The position numbers and the translations under genes are program-made. 64,000 bases of DNA from Escherichia ruysiae (lineage in GTDB: Bacteria > Pseudomonadota > Gammaproteobacteria > Enterobacterales > Enterobacteriaceae). The stretch is from positions 3,720,001 to 3,784,000 of the forward strand of contig NZ_JAVIWS010000001.1 of assembly GCF_031323975.1 (NCBI RefSeq), given 5' to 3'. Position 1 is the first letter of the stretch; the number at the start of each line of letters is the position of its first letter. This document shows positions 1 through 14,867 of the stretch, one piece after another. The notes beneath the pieces were generated by a model that saw only the letters and a program-made list of their open reading frames with translations, ran no database searches and was not told the DNA's origin.

Positions 1-1381
1 GAACTTCGAAATCAGCTCCAGAGTGGCCTACGACACCGCACATTACTGCCTGCTCGACACTCTCGGCTGCGGTCTGGAAGCTCTCGAATACCCGGCCTGT
101 AAAAAACTGCTGGGGCCAATTGTCCCCGGCACCGTCGTACCTAACGGCGTGCGCGTCCCCGGAACTCAGTTCCAGCTCGACCCCGTCCAGGCGGCATTTA
201 ACATCGGCGCGATGATCCGTTGGCTCGATTTCAACGATACCTGGCTGGCGGCGGAGTGGGGCCATCCTTCCGACAACCTCGGCGGCATTCTGGCAACGGC
301 GGACTGGCTTTCGCGCAACGCGGTCGCCAGCGGCAAAGCGCCGTTGACCATGAAACAGGTGCTGACCGCAATGATCAAAGCCCATGAAATTCAGGGCTGT
401 ATTGCACTGGAAAACTCCTTTAACCGCGTCGGCCTCGACCACGTTCTGTTAGTGAAAGTGGCTTCCACCGCCGTGGTCGCCGAAATGCTCGGCCTGACCC
501 GCGAGGAAATCCTCAACGCCGTTTCGCTGGCGTGGGTAGACGGTCAGTCGCTGCGCACCTATCGCCATGCGCCGAACACCGGCACGCGCAAATCCTGGGC
601 GGCGGGCGATGCCACTTCCCGCGCGGTACGTCTGGCACTGATGGCGAAAACCGGCGAAATGGGTTATCCGTCAGCCCTGACCGCGCCGGTGTGGGGCTTC
701 TACGACGTCTCCTTTAAAGGCGAGTCGTTCCGTTTCCAGCGCCCGTATGGTTCCTACGTTATGGAAAATGTGCTGTTCAAAATCTCCTTCCCGGCGGAGT
801 TCCACTCCCAGACGGCAGTTGAAGCGGCGATGACGCTCTATGAACAGATGCAGGCAGTAGGCAAAACGGCGGCGGATATCGAAAAAGTGACCATTCGCAC
901 CCACGAAGCCTGTATTCGCATCATCGACAAAAAAGGGCCGCTCAATAACCCGGCAGACCGCGATCACTGCATTCAGTACATGGTGGCGATCCCGCTGCTG
1001 TTCGGGCGCTTAACGGCGGCAGATTACGAAGATAACGTTGCGCAAGATAAACGCATCGATGCCCTGCGCGAGAAGATCAATTGCTTTGAAGATCCGGCAT
1101 TTACCGCTGACTACCACGATCCGGAAAAACGCGCTATCGCCAATGCCATTACCCTTGAGTTCACCGACGGCACGCGCTTTGAAGAAGTGGTGGTGGAGTA
1201 CCCAATTGGTCATGCTCGCCGCCGTCAGGATGGCATTCCGAAGCTGGTCGATAAATTCAAAATCAATCTCGCGCGCCAGTTCCCGACTCGCCAGCAGCAG
1301 CGCATTCTGGACGTTTCTCTCGACAGAACTCGCCTGGAACAGATGCCGGTCAATGAGTATCTCGACCTGTACGTCATTTAA
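1..1381 (+). CDS. prpD: 2-methylcitrate dehydratase, 5' end cut by window edge
   Basis: PrpD dehydrates 2-methylcitrate in the cytosolic methylcitrate cycle for propionate use. The frame is open from base 2, beginning [15 protein letters not shown], and ends YLDLYVI. About 459 residues are present, so roughly the first 24 of the 483 in E. coli PrpD lie outside the window. The MmgE/PrpD family regions are seen, including [18 protein letters not shown] near the start and the HSQTAVEAA stretch. prpE follows after 39 bases, as in the prpBCDE operon. The identification rests on near identity to remembered K-12 PrpD. The internal methionine at 23 is not a true start. Confidence 0.97.
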   Translation, partial: NFEISSRVAYDTAHYCLLDTLGCGLEALEYPACKKLLGPIVPGTVVPNGVRVPGTQFQLDPVQAAFNIGAMIRWLDFNDTWLAAEWGHPSDNLGGILATADWLSRNAVASGKAPLTMKQVLTAMIKAHEIQGCIALENSFNRVGLDHVLLVKVASTAVVAEMLGLTREEILNAVSLAWVDGQSLRTYRHAPNTGTRKSWAAGDATSRAVRLALMAKTGEMGYPSALTAPVWGFYDVSFKGESFRFQRPYGSYVMENVLFKISFPAEFHSQTAVEAAMTLYEQMQAVGKTAADIEKVTIRTHEACIRIIDKKGPLNNPADRDHCIQYMVAIPLLFGRLTAADYEDNVAQDKRIDALREKINCFEDPAFTADYHDPEKRAIANAITLEFTDGTRFEEVVVEYPIGHARRRQDGIPKLVDKFKINLARQFPTRQQQRILDVSLDRTRLEQMPVNEYLDLYVI

Positions 1382-1420
1382 GTAAACGGCGGTAAGGCGT
1401 AAGTTCAACAGGAGAGCATT

Positions 1421-3307
1421 ATGTCTTTTAGCGAATTTTATCAGCGTTCGATTAACGAACCGGAGCAGTTCTGGGCTGAGCAGGCTCAGCGTATTGACTG
1501 GCAGACGCCCTTTACACAAACGCTCGATCACAGCAATCCGCCGTTTGCCCGTTGGTTTTGTGAAGGCCGAACCAACTTGTGCCACAACGCCATCGACCGC
1601 TGGCTGGAAAAACAGCCAGAGGCGCTGGCGCTGATTGCCGTCTCTTCGGAAACAGAAGAAGAGCGCACCTTTACCTTTCGCCAGCTTCATGACGAAGTAA
1701 ACGCGGTGGCGTCAATGCTGCGCTCACTGGGTGTGCAGCGTGGCGATCGGGTGCTGGTGTATATGCCGATGATTGCCGAAGCGCATATTACCCTGCTGGC
1801 CTGTGCGCGCATTGGCGCTATTCACTCGGTAGTGTTTGGTGGTTTTGCCTCGCACAGCGTGGCGGCGCGGATTGATGACGCTAAACCGGTGTTGATTGTC
1901 TCGGCAGATGCCGGAGCGCGCGGCGGCAAAATCATTCCCTATAAAAAATTGCTCGACGATGCGATAAGCCAGGCGCAGCACCAGCCGCGCCACGTTTTGC
2001 TGGTGGATCGCGGGCTGGCGAAAATGGCGCGCGTCAGCGGGCGGGATGTCGATTTCGCGTCGTTGCGCCATCAGCACATCGGCGCGCGGGTGCCGGTGGC
2101 GTGGCTGGAATCCAACGAAACCTCCTGCATTCTCTACACCTCCGGCACGACCGGCAAACCTAAAGGCGTGCAGCGTGACGTCGGCGGTTATGCGGTGGCG
2201 CTGGCGACCTCGATGGAAACCATTTTTGGCGGCAAAGCGGGTGGCGTGTTCTTTTGCGCGTCGGATATCGGCTGGGTGGTAGGGCATTCGTATATCGTCT
2301 ACGCGCCGCTGCTGGCGGGGATGGCGACCATTGTTTACGAAGGATTGCCGACCTGGCCTGACTGCGGCGTGTGGTGGAAAATCGTCGAGAAATATCAGGT
2401 GAGCCGGATGTTCTCAGCGCCGACCGCCATTCGCGTGCTGAAAAAATTCCCTACCGCTGAAATTCGCAAACACGATCTTTCGTCGCTGGAAGTGCTCTAT
2501 CTGGCAGGAGAACCGCTGGACGAGCCGACAGCCAGTTGGGTGAGCAATACGCTGGATGTGCCGGTGATCGACAACTATTGGCAGACCGAATCCGGCTGGC
2601 CGATTATGGCGATTGCTCGCGGTCTGGACGACAGGCCGACGCGGCTGGGAAGCCCCGGCGTGCCGATGTATGGCTACAACGTGCAGTTGCTCAATGAAGT
2701 CACTGGCGAGCCGTGCGGCGTCAACGAGAAAGGGATGCTGGTGGTGGAAGGACCGTTACCACCGGGCTGTATTCAGACCATCTGGGGCGACGACGACCGC
2801 TTTGTGAAGACTTACTGGTCGCTGTTTTCCCGTCCGGTTTACGCCACGTTTGACTGGGGTATCCGCGACGCTGACGGTTATCACTTTATTCTCGGGCGTA
2901 CCGACGATGTGATTAACGTTGCCGGGCATCGGCTGGGCACGCGCGAGATTGAAGAGAGTATTTCCAGTCATCCGGGCGTTGCCGAAGTAGCGGTGGTTGG
3001 GGTGAAAGATGCGCTGAAAGGGCAGGTGGCGGTGGCGTTTGTCATTCCGAAAGAGAGCGATAGTCTGGAAGACCGTGAGGTGGCGCACTCGCAAGAGAAG
3101 GCGATTATGGCGCTGGTGGACAGCCAGATTGGCAACTTTGGCCGCCCGGCGCACGTCTGGTTTGTCTCGCAATTGCCAAAAACGCGATCCGGAAAAATGC
3201 TGCGCCGCACGATCCAGGCGATTTGCGAAGGACGCGATCCGGGGGATCTGACGACCATTGATGATCCTTCATCGTTGGATCAGATCCGCCAGGCGATGGA
3301 AGAGTAA
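1421..3307 (+). CDS. prpE: Propionyl-CoA synthetase
   Basis: PrpE activates propionate to propionyl-CoA through a propionyl-adenylate, feeding the methylcitrate cycle. It has 628 residues, the usual length. An ANL-family AMP-binding signature YTSGTTGKPKGVQ lies near residue 240, and the adenylate-binding core DNYWQTESGWP near 387. The C-terminal LPKTRSGKMLRR carries the catalytic lysine that is acetylated in this family. ATG at 1421 follows AGGAGAG, a good ribosome site. It is the last gene of the prp operon and is followed by REP sequences. Confidence 0.97.
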   Translation: MSFSEFYQRSINEPEQFWAEQAQRIDWQTPFTQTLDHSNPPFARWFCEGRTNLCHNAIDRWLEKQPEALALIAVSSETEEERTFTFRQLHDEVNAVASMLRSLGVQRGDRVLVYMPMIAEAHITLLACARIGAIHSVVFGGFASHSVAARIDDAKPVLIVSADAGARGGKIIPYKKLLDDAISQAQHQPRHVLLVDRGLAKMARVSGRDVDFASLRHQHIGARVPVAWLESNETSCILYTSGTTGKPKGVQRDVGGYAVALATSMETIFGGKAGGVFFCASDIGWVVGHSYIVYAPLLAGMATIVYEGLPTWPDCGVWWKIVEKYQVSRMFSAPTAIRVLKKFPTAEIRKHDLSSLEVLYLAGEPLDEPTASWVSNTLDVPVIDNYWQTESGWPIMAIARGLDDRPTRLGSPGVPMYGYNVQLLNEVTGEPCGVNEKGMLVVEGPLPPGCIQTIWGDDDRFVKTYWSLFSRPVYATFDWGIRDADGYHFILGRTDDVINVAGHRLGTREIEESISSHPGVAEVAVVGVKDALKGQVAVAFVIPKESDSLEDREVAHSQEKAIMALVDSQIGNFGRPAHVWFVSQLPKTRSGKMLRRTIQAICEGRDPGDLTTIDDPSSLDQIRQAMEE

Positions 3308-3312
3308 GGTAT

Positions 3313-3390
3313 TGTCGGATGCGTCGCGCGCCGCATCCGACACCGTGCGCAGATGCCTGATGCGACGCTGACGCGTCTTATCATGCCTAC
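3313..3390. repeat. REP pair after prpE
   Basis: Two REP-type palindromes lie in the prpE-codB gap. The first (3313-3342) has TGTCGGATGCG and CGCATCCGACA arms. The second (about 3354-3389) is of the TGCCTGATGCGACGC type, with one arm altered (ATCATGCC for the usual ATCAGGCC). Such units commonly sit after operons, stabilise mRNA ends and bind gyrase or IHF. Confidence 0.8.
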
Positions 3391-3460
3391 CCACTGTTTT
3401 TACACTGATAAATTTTTCCCCATCTTTTTTTATTCATTCATATAAAAAATATATTTCCCC

Positions 3461-3514
3461 ACGGAAACGATTGCTTTTTATTTTCAGATGAATAGAATGC
3501 GGCGGATTTTTTGG
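3461..3514 (+). promoter_or_regulatory. codBA promoter, PurR box and UTP-sensitive start region
   Basis: ACGGAAACGATTGCTT (3461-3476) matches the PurR operator form and covers a -35-like TTGCTT (3471-3476). The -10 is TAGAAT (3493-3498), 16 bases downstream. The start region GATTTTTTGG (3505-3514) has the T run on which codBA is known to switch start site or stutter with UTP level. Together these give purine repression and pyrimidine-sensitive initiation. The site was read directly; the mechanism comes from published work on the E. coli locus. Confidence 0.85.
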
Positions 3515-3542
3515 GTTTCAAACAGCAAAAAGGGGGAATTTC

Positions 3543-4802
3543 GTGTCGCAAGATAACAACTTTAGCCAGGGGCCAGTCCCGCAGTCGGCGCGGAAAGGGG
3601 TATTGGCATTGACGTTCGTCATGCTGGGATTAACCTTTTTTTCCGCCAGTATGTGGACCGGCGGCACTCTCGGAACCGGTCTTAGCTATCATGATTTCTT
3701 CCTCGCAGTCCTCATTGGTAATCTTCTCCTCGGTATTTACACTTCATTTCTTGGTTACATTGGCGCAAAAACCGGCCTGACCACCCATCTTCTTGCTCGC
3801 TTCTCGTTTGGTGTCAAAGGCTCATGGCTGCCTTCACTGCTGCTGGGGGGCACTCAGGTTGGCTGGTTTGGCGTCGGCGTGGCGATGTTTGCTATTCCGG
3901 TGGGCAAGGCAACCGGGCTGGATATCAATTTGCTGATTGCCGTCTCCGGTTTACTGATGACCGTTACCGTCTTCTTTGGCATTTCGGCGCTGACGGTTCT
4001 GTCTGTAATTGCGGTTCCGGCGATTGCCTGCCTGGGCGGTTATTCCGTGTGGCTGGCCGTTAACGGCATGGGCGGTCTGGATGCATTGAAAGCGGTCGTT
4101 CCCGCACAACCGTTAGATTTCAATGTCGCGCTGGCGCTGGTTGTCGGTTCATTTATCAGTGCGGGCACGCTCACCGCTGACTTTGTCCGGTTTGGTCGCA
4201 ATGCCAAACTGGCGGTGCTGGTGGCGATGGTGGCCTTTTTCCTCGGCAACTCGTTGATGTTTATTTTCGGTGCGGCGGGCGCTGCGGCACTGGGGATGGC
4301 GGATATCTCTGATGTGATGATTGCTCAGGGTTTGCTGCTGCCTGCGATTGTGGTGCTGGGGCTGAATATCTGGACCACCAACGATAACGCGCTGTATGCG
4401 TCAGGTTTAGGTTTCGCCAACATTACCGGTATGTCGAGCAAAACCCTTTCGGTGATTAACGGTATTATCGGTACGGTCTGCGCACTATGGCTGTATAACA
4501 ATTTTGTCGGCTGGTTGACCTTCCTTTCGGCAGCTATTCCTCCGGTAGGTGGCGTGATCATCGCCGACTATCTGATGAACCGTCGCCGCTATGAGCACTT
4601 TGCGACCACGCGTATGATGAGTGTCAATTGGGTGGCGATTCTGGCTGTCGCGCTGGGGATTGCCGCAGGCCACTGGTTACCGGGAATTGTTCCGGTCAAC
4701 GCGGTATTAGGTGGCGCGCTGAGCTATCTGATCCTTAACCCGATTTTGAATCGCAAAACGACAGCTACAATGACGCATGTGGAGGCTAACAGTGTCGAAT
4801 AA
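3543..4802 (+). CDS. codB: Cytosine permease
   Basis: CodB is an inner-membrane cytosine importer of the NCS1 family. It has 419 residues and about 12 hydrophobic segments, with the early [14 protein letters not shown] region and [20 protein letters not shown] typical of the family. The start is GTG at 3543 after AAAGGGGGAATTTC. Its 3' end overlaps codA by 11 bases, which suggests translational coupling. Cytosine brought in is deaminated by CodA. Confidence 0.97.
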   Translation: MSQDNNFSQGPVPQSARKGVLALTFVMLGLTFFSASMWTGGTLGTGLSYHDFFLAVLIGNLLLGIYTSFLGYIGAKTGLTTHLLARFSFGVKGSWLPSLLLGGTQVGWFGVGVAMFAIPVGKATGLDINLLIAVSGLLMTVTVFFGISALTVLSVIAVPAIACLGGYSVWLAVNGMGGLDALKAVVPAQPLDFNVALALVVGSFISAGTLTADFVRFGRNAKLAVLVAMVAFFLGNSLMFIFGAAGAAALGMADISDVMIAQGLLLPAIVVLGLNIWTTNDNALYASGLGFANITGMSSKTLSVINGIIGTVCALWLYNNFVGWLTFLSAAIPPVGGVIIADYLMNRRRYEHFATTRMMSVNWVAILAVALGIAAGHWLPGIVPVNAVLGGALSYLILNPILNRKTTATMTHVEANSVE

Positions 4803-6075
4803 CGCTTTACAGACCATTATTAACGCCCGCTTACCCGGCAAAGAGGGGCTGTGGCAGATTCATCTGCACGACGGAAAAATCAGCGCCATTGATGCACAAT
4901 CCGGCGTGATGCCCGTAACAGAAAATAGCCTGGATGCCGAACAAGGTTTAGTTTTACCGCCGTTTGTGGAGCCGCATATTCATCTGGACACCACGCAAAC
5001 CGCCGGGCAACCGAACTGGAATCAGTCCGGCACGCTGTTTGAAGGTATTGAACGTTGGGCCGAGCGCAAAGCGTTATTAACCCATGACGATGTGAAACAA
5101 CGCGCATGGCAAACGCTGAAATGGCAGATTGCCAACGGTATTCAGCATGTGCGTACCCATGTCGATGTTTCGGATGCAACGCTGACCGCATTGAAAGCAA
5201 TGCTGGAAGTGAAGCAGGAAGTCGCGCCGTGGATTGATCTGCAAATTGTCGCCTTCCCGCAGGAAGGGATTTTGTCGTATCCCAACGGTGAAACGTTGCT
5301 GGAAGAGGCGTTACGCTTAGGGGCTGACGTAGTGGGGGCGATTCCGCATTTTGAATTTACCCGTGAATACGGCGTGGAGTCGCTGCATAAAACCTTCGCC
5401 CTGGCGCAAAAATACGACTGTCTCATCGACGTTCACTGTGACGAGATTGATGATGAGCAGTCGCGTTTTGTCGAAACCGTTGCCGCCCTGGCGCACCGTG
5501 AAGGAATGGGCGCGCGAGTCACCGCCAGCCACACCACGGCAATGCACTCCTATAACGGGGCGTATACCTCGCGCCTGTTCCGCTTGCTGAAAATGTCCGG
5601 TATTAACTTTGTCGCTAACCCGTTGGTCAATATTCATCTGCAAGGGCGTTTCGATACGTATCCAAAACGTCGCGGCATCACGCGCGTTAAAGAGATGCTG
5701 GAGTCCGGCATTAACGTCTGCTTTGGTCACGATGATGTCTTCGATCCGTGGTATCCGCTGGGAACGGCGAATATGCTGCAAGTGCTGCATATGGGGCTGC
5801 ATGTTTGCCAGCTGATGGGCTACGGGCAGATTAACGATGGCCTGAATTTAATCACCCACCACAGCGCCAGAACGTTGAATTTGCAGGATTACGGCATTGC
5901 CGCCGGAAACAGCGCCAACCTGATTATCCTGCCGGCTGAAAATGGGTTTGATGCGCTGCGCCGTCAGGTTCCGGTGCGTTATTCGGTTCGTGGCGGTAAG
6001 GTGATTGCCAGTACACAACCGGCACAAACCACCGTGTATCTGGAGCAGCCAGAAGCCATCGATTACAAACGGTGA
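4792..6075 (+). CDS. codA: Cytosine deaminase
   Basis: CodA hydrolyses cytosine to uracil and ammonia in the cytoplasm (amidohydrolase superfamily). It has 427 residues. Metal ligands are visible: [11 protein letters not shown] (His61, His63), DVHCDEIDD (His214, Glu217) and [10 protein letters not shown] (Asp313). The GTG start at 4792 (MSNNALQ) lies inside the codB end after GGAGGCTAACA and gives the family length. An upstream in-frame start at 4777 is less likely. It is co-transcribed with codB. Confidence 0.97.
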   Translation: MSNNALQTIINARLPGKEGLWQIHLHDGKISAIDAQSGVMPVTENSLDAEQGLVLPPFVEPHIHLDTTQTAGQPNWNQSGTLFEGIERWAERKALLTHDDVKQRAWQTLKWQIANGIQHVRTHVDVSDATLTALKAMLEVKQEVAPWIDLQIVAFPQEGILSYPNGETLLEEALRLGADVVGAIPHFEFTREYGVESLHKTFALAQKYDCLIDVHCDEIDDEQSRFVETVAALAHREGMGARVTASHTTAMHSYNGAYTSRLFRLLKMSGINFVANPLVNIHLQGRFDTYPKRRGITRVKEMLESGINVCFGHDDVFDPWYPLGTANMLQVLHMGLHVCQLMGYGQINDGLNLITHHSARTLNLQDYGIAAGNSANLIILPAENGFDALRRQVPVRYSVRGGKVIASTQPAQTTVYLEQPEAIDYKR

Positions 6076-6112
6076 TCGGCTGGGCTGTGTGTTGACAAAG
6101 CGAGCGTAGTTT

Positions 6113-6223
6113 ATGCCGGATGCGGCGTGAACGCCTTATCCGGCCTACGTAGAGCACTAAACTCGTAGGCCTGATAAGCGTAGCGCATCAGGCAATTCCA
6201 GCCACTGACCTGTGTCAGTGGCT
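6113..6223. repeat. REP pair and hairpin between codA and cynR
   Basis: Two REP units (about 6113-6149 and 6165-6195) face each other between the convergent genes codA and cynR. A perfect 10-bp inverted repeat, AGCCACTGAC / GTCAGTGGCT with a 4-base loop (6200-6223), reaches the cynR stop codon. Neither side has a long T run, so termination would be weak or rho-assisted. Confidence 0.8.
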
Positions 6224-7121
6224 ACCGTGATTCATTCCCGCCAACAACCGCGCATTCCTCCAACGCCATGTGCAAAAATGCCTTCGCGGCGGCTGTCTGC
6301 CAGCTATTTTTCCGCCGCAACAAAACCGCCGTTCTCTCCAGTAGTGGCGGGGCAAGAGAAATAGCTTTAAGCCCGTCATGTTGTGTGGCAATCGCTGCTG
6401 GTAACAATGTGGAAAGGGAAGTGCGGCGAATCAGCTCCAGAACCGCGCTAATTGAGTTCGCCTCAATGACCACCTGTGGATGCAGCCCCGCTTTCTCGCA
6501 GTAGTGGTCAATTTGCTCTCTGGTGGCAAATTCCGCGCTGAGCAGCACCAGTTTTTCATCATGCAAGCGACTCAACGCCACCTGTTCACAGGCAGCCAGC
6601 GGATGATGTTGCGCCACGACTAACGCTAAACTTTCTGTCAGTAGAGGAATTGCCTCAAGCTCCGGCGAATGCACAGGCGCGAAGGCAATCCCAACGTCCA
6701 ACTCGTCGCGGCAAAGCATATCTTCGATTTTCTCCTGCGACATTTCCTGTAGCTGGAGCGTGATGCCGGGGTAGCGCGCATAGAAATCCGCCATTAAAGG
6801 GCCGATAAAGTAGCTTGTAAAGGTGGGAGTGACGGCGATACGCAGCGATCCTCGCGTCAGATCGGCAACGTCATGAATCGCCCGTTTACCCGCTCCCAGT
6901 TCCTGTAATGCCCGGCTGGCGTACTGTCGCCAGACTTCCCCCGCATCGGTGAGACGAATCGTTCGCCCGCTACGGTCAAACAGCGGCACGCCTAAACTCT
7001 CCTCTAACTGGCGAATCTGCTGGGAAAGTGCAGGCTGGGAGACGTGTAACGCACTGGCGGCACGGGTGAAGCTGCCATGTTCAGCCACGGCAAGAAAATA
7101 ATTGATATGTCGAGAGAGCAT
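6222..7121 (-). CDS. cynR: LysR-family regulator of the cyn operon
   Basis: CynR activates cynTSX in response to cyanate and represses its own gene. It has 299 residues. The N-terminal winged HTH is plain: [20 protein letters not shown] then [17 protein letters not shown] periplasmic-binding-like effector domain follows from about residue 90. The start MLSRHINYF at 7121 gives the known length; the in-frame start at 7145 would add eight residues. It is divergent from cynT, sharing a control region of about 110 bases. Confidence 0.96.
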   Translation of the reverse strand: MLSRHINYFLAVAEHGSFTRAASALHVSQPALSQQIRQLEESLGVPLFDRSGRTIRLTDAGEVWRQYASRALQELGAGKRAIHDVADLTRGSLRIAVTPTFTSYFIGPLMADFYARYPGITLQLQEMSQEKIEDMLCRDELDVGIAFAPVHSPELEAIPLLTESLALVVAQHHPLAACEQVALSRLHDEKLVLLSAEFATREQIDHYCEKAGLHPQVVIEANSISAVLELIRRTSLSTLLPAAIATQHDGLKAISLAPPLLERTAVLLRRKNSWQTAAAKAFLHMALEECAVVGGNESR

Positions 7122-7150
7122 TCGCCAACCTATAAGTAAATCCAATAGAA

Positions 7151-7165
7151 CTCATCATAAATGAG
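7151..7165. promoter_or_regulatory. Candidate CynR site in the cynR-cynT control region
   Basis: CTCAT-CATAA-ATGAG is an interrupted palindrome with five-base arms, of the T-N11-A kind bound by LysR regulators. It lies about 30 bases upstream of cynR and 67 upstream of cynT, where CynR is expected to act. The assignment to CynR is inferred from position and form only. Confidence 0.5.
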
Positions 7166-7231
7166 ACTTTTACCTTATGACAATCGGCGAGTAGTCTGCC
7201 TCTCATTCCAGAGACAGACAGAGGATTAACG

Positions 7232-7891
7232 GTGAAAGAGATTATTGACGGATTTCTTAAATTCCAGCGCGAAGCATTTCCTGAGCGGGAAGCCTTGTTT
7301 AAACAGCTGGCGACACAACAAAGCCCGCGCACACTTTTTATTTCCTGCTCCGACAGCCGTCTGGTTCCTGAGCTTGTGACGCAACGTGAACCTGGCGATC
7401 TGTTCGTTATTCGCAACGCGGGCAATATTGTCCCTTCCTACGGGCCGGAACCCGGTGGCGTTTCTGCTTCGGTGGAGTATGCCGTCGCTGCGCTTCGGGT
7501 ATCTGACATTGTGATTTGTGGTCATTCCAACTGTGGCGCCATGACCGCCATTGCCAGCTGTCAGTGCATGAACCATATGCCTGCCGTCTCCCACTGGCTG
7601 CGTTATGCCGATTCTGCCCGCGTCGTTAATGAGGTGCGCCCGCATCGCGATTTACCGTCCAAAGCTGCGGCGATGGTGCGTGAAAACGTCATTGCTCAGT
7701 TGGCTAATTTGCAAACGCATCCATCGGTGCGCCTGGCGCTCGAAGAGGGACGGATCGCGCTGCACGGCTGGGTCTACGACATTGAAAGCGGCAGTATCGC
7801 AGCCTTTGACGGCGCAACCCGCCAGTTCGTACCACTGGCAACCAATCCCGGCGTTTGTGCCATACCGCTACGCCAGCCAACCGCAGCGTAA
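7232..7891 (+). CDS. cynT: Beta-class carbonic anhydrase of the cyanate operon
   Basis: CynT hydrates CO2, returning the bicarbonate that cyanase consumes and that would otherwise escape as CO2. It has 219 residues. Zinc ligands are in SCSDSRL (Cys39, Asp41) and GHSNCGAM (His98, Cys101). The start is GTG at 7232 after AGAGGATTAACG. cynS follows after 30 bases, in the order cynT-cynS-cynX. Confidence 0.97.
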   Translation: MKEIIDGFLKFQREAFPEREALFKQLATQQSPRTLFISCSDSRLVPELVTQREPGDLFVIRNAGNIVPSYGPEPGGVSASVEYAVAALRVSDIVICGHSNCGAMTAIASCQCMNHMPAVSHWLRYADSARVVNEVRPHRDLPSKAAAMVRENVIAQLANLQTHPSVRLALEEGRIALHGWVYDIESGSIAAFDGATRQFVPLATNPGVCAIPLRQPTAA

Positions 7892-7903
7892 CCTTATTTT
7901 TAA

Positions 7904-8392
<489 letters not shown>

Positions 8393-8397
8393 CAGCC

Positions 8398-9579
8398 ATG
8401 CGCGACCATCAAAAGACGTTCACGATGCTGCTGGTTCTGGTGCTGATTGGTCTTAATATGCGACCACTGCTCACCTCCGTCGGGCCACTGCTACCGCAAT
8501 TGCGCCAGGCGAGCGGAATGAGCTTTAGCGTGGCTGCCCTGTTGACGGCTCTGCCGGTGGTCACCATGGGCGGGCTGGCGCTGGCCGGAAGCTGGCTTCA
8601 TCAGCATGTCAGCGAACGTCGCAGCGTCGCCATTAGCCTGGTGCTGATTGCCGTCGGTGCATTGATGCGTGAGCTTTACCCTCAAAGTGTGCTGCTGCTT
8701 AGCAGCGCACTGCTCGGTGGGGTGGGGATCGGCATCATTCAGGCGGTGATGCCTCCGGTGATTAAACGGCGGTTTCAGCAGCGCACGCCACTGGTGATGG
8801 GGCTGTGGTCTGCGGCTCTGATGGGCGGCGGTGGACTTGGTGCCGCCCTGACGCCCTGGTTAGTTCAACACAGCGAGATTTGGTATCAAACACTCGCCTG
8901 GTGGGCGCTGCCTGCCGTTGTTGCGCTCTTTGCCTGGTGGTGGCAAAGCTCCCGCGAGGTCGCCTCTTCCCACAAGACAACAACCACTCCGGTTCGCGTA
9001 GTATTCACTCCCCGCGCGTGGACGCTGGGACTTTACTTCGGTCTGATTAACGGCGGTTACGCCAGCCTGATTGCCTGGTTACCCGCCTTCTATATTGAGA
9101 TTGGCGCCAGCGCGCAGTACAGCGGTTCTTTGCTGGCGTTGATGACGCTTGGGCAAGCGGCGGGGGCGTTACTGATGCCTGCTATGGCTCGCCATCAGGA
9201 TCGGCGCAAACTTTTGCTGTTGGCACTGGCGTTACAACTGGTGGGTTTCTGCGGCTTTATCTGGCTGCCGCTGCAATTGCCGGTATTGTGGGCGATGGTG
9301 TGTGGTTTAGGTCTGGGCGGCGCATTTCCGCTCTGTTTGCTGCTGGCGCTCGATCACTCTGCGCAACCGGGTATTGCTGGCAAGCTGGTGGCGTTTATGC
9401 AGGGGATCGGTTTTATTATCGCCGGGCTTGCTCCCTGGTTTTCTGGTGTGCTGCGTAGCATCAGTGGCAATTACCTGATGGACTGGGTGTTTCATGCGCT
9501 GTGCGTTGTTGGGTTGATGATCATAACCCTGCGCTTTGCACCGGCACGTTTTCCGCAGCTGTGGGTCAAAGAGGCATGA
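8398..9579 (+). CDS. cynX: MFS transporter, cyanate operon
   Basis: CynX is an inner-membrane major facilitator protein with about 12 hydrophobic segments, often described as a cyanate transporter although it is not essential for cyanate use. It is 393 residues from the ATG at 8398, or 384 from the ATG at 8425, which matches the length I recall for K-12. Neither start has a strong ribosome site and the gene begins five bases after the cynS stop, so coupling is likely. The core LNMRPLLTSVGPLLPQLR is typical of the family. Confidence 0.92.
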   Translation: MRDHQKTFTMLLVLVLIGLNMRPLLTSVGPLLPQLRQASGMSFSVAALLTALPVVTMGGLALAGSWLHQHVSERRSVAISLVLIAVGALMRELYPQSVLLLSSALLGGVGIGIIQAVMPPVIKRRFQQRTPLVMGLWSAALMGGGGLGAALTPWLVQHSEIWYQTLAWWALPAVVALFAWWWQSSREVASSHKTTTTPVRVVFTPRAWTLGLYFGLINGGYASLIAWLPAFYIEIGASAQYSGSLLALMTLGQAAGALLMPAMARHQDRRKLLLLALALQLVGFCGFIWLPLQLPVLWAMVCGLGLGGAFPLCLLLALDHSAQPGIAGKLVAFMQGIGFIIAGLAPWFSGVLRSISGNYLMDWVFHALCVVGLMIITLRFAPARFPQLWVKEA

Positions 9580-9607
9580 GGCGACGCCTGTTCCTGCGCT
9601 TTGTTCA

Positions 9608-9672
9608 TGCCGGATGCGGCCAACGTAGATCACTGAATTTGTAGGCCTGATAAGCGAAGCGCATCAGGCAAT
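9608..9672. repeat. REP elements between cynX and lacA
   Basis: A partial REP arm (ATGCCGGATGCGGCC) is followed by a complete TAGGCCTGATAAGCG / CGCATCAGGCA unit in the gap between the convergent genes cynX and lacA. It probably protects the 3' ends of both transcripts. Confidence 0.75.
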
Positions 9673-9681
9673 TTTTATAAT

Positions 9682-10293
9682 TTAAACTGACGATTCAACT
9701 TTGTAATCTTTGAAATAATACTGCTTATCCCGGTCGTTTATTTCGCGAATAACCCGACAGGGAACGCCCGCAGCTACGACGTTTGGTGGAATGTTTTTTG
9801 TGACGACGCTACCCGCGCCAATAACCGAATTATCCCCGATGGTGATGCCTGGATTAATGACCACATGACTCCCGATCCAGACATTATTGCCTATCGTTAT
9901 CGGAAAAGAGTACATCTCTCCGTTTTTTCTTAATTCATGGTGTACCGGGTGCCCCGTAACGGAAAGAGTAACGTTGGGGGCAATCAGTACGTTATCACCG
10001 ATCGTTACCGTGTAATCATCGACAATGGTTAAATTGAAATTTGCATAAAAATTGCGGCCTATATGGATGTTGGAACCGTAAGAGAAATAGACAGGCGGTT
10101 CTATCCAGGCATTTTCTCCTACTGTGGCAAACATTTCATTAATCAGGCTTTCCCTTTTTTCAACTTCCGCTGGATGCGAGTGATTAAACTCATACATTAA
10201 CGTTTTCCCACGAAGTCTTTTTTCAGGTAAGCCTTCGCACATATCGGTAAATAGCTTTCCTGCTTTTATTCTTTCTGTCATCGACATGTTCAT
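9682..10293 (-). CDS. lacA: Galactoside O-acetyltransferase
   Basis: LacA transfers acetyl from acetyl-CoA to the 6-hydroxyl of galactosides. It is a cytosolic trimer of the left-handed beta-helix family. It has 203 residues, with hexapeptide repeats such as IGDNVLIAPNVTL, IGNNVWIGSHVVI and IGDNSVIGAGSVV. The catalytic His is expected in TGHPVHHELR. The start MNMSMTERI at 10293 gives the family length; upstream in-frame starts fall in the REP. It is intact although lacY upstream in the operon is broken, and expression may suffer from polarity. Confidence 0.96.
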   Translation of the reverse strand: MNMSMTERIKAGKLFTDMCEGLPEKRLRGKTLMYEFNHSHPAEVEKRESLINEMFATVGENAWIEPPVYFSYGSNIHIGRNFYANFNLTIVDDYTVTIGDNVLIAPNVTLSVTGHPVHHELRKNGEMYSFPITIGNNVWIGSHVVINPGITIGDNSVIGAGSVVTKNIPPNVVAAGVPCRVIREINDRDKQYYFKDYKVESSV

Positions 10294-10319
10294 TGCGATC
10301 ATTCCGTCCTGATATGTTG

Positions 10320-10350
10320 GTCGGATAAGGCGCTCGCGCCGCATCCGACA
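10320..10350. repeat. REP between lacY and lacA
   Basis: A single REP palindrome (GTCGGATAAGGCG / CGCCGCATCCGAC) fills the lacY-lacA gap. The same position is occupied in K-12, where it is associated with lower lacA than lacZ expression. Confidence 0.85.
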
Positions 10351-10358
10351 TTGATTGC

Positions 10359-14775
<4,417 letters not shown>

Positions 14776-14846
14776 TCACACAACATACGAGCCAGAAGCA
14801 TAGAGTGTAAAGCCTGGGGTGCTTAATGAGTGAGCTGACTCACATT
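14776..14846 (-). promoter_or_regulatory. lacZYA promoter and CRP site
   Basis: Reading on the minus strand, the CRP site AATGTGAGTCAGCTCACTCA lies at about 14825-14846. It is followed by -35 TTTACA, then TATGTTG as -10 just upstream of O1. The CRP half-sites TGTGA and TCACT are intact. Small spacer differences from remembered K-12 leave the core elements unchanged. cAMP-CRP is needed for full activity. Confidence 0.93.
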
Positions 14847-14867
14847 AATTGTGTTGCGCTCACTGCC
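14847..14867. promoter_or_regulatory. lac auxiliary operator O3
   Basis: The minus strand reads GGCAGTGAGCGCAACACAATT, overlapping the lacI stop codon. K-12 O3 as remembered ends AACGCAATT. The G-to-A change here makes the right half closer to the AACAATT arm of O1, which might slightly change LacI affinity. Confidence 0.85.

Noticed and set aside
8398..8424. Extra nine residues (MRDHQKTFT) at the start of cynX as a separate leader peptide
   Set aside because: They are in frame with cynX and simply reflect two possible start codons.
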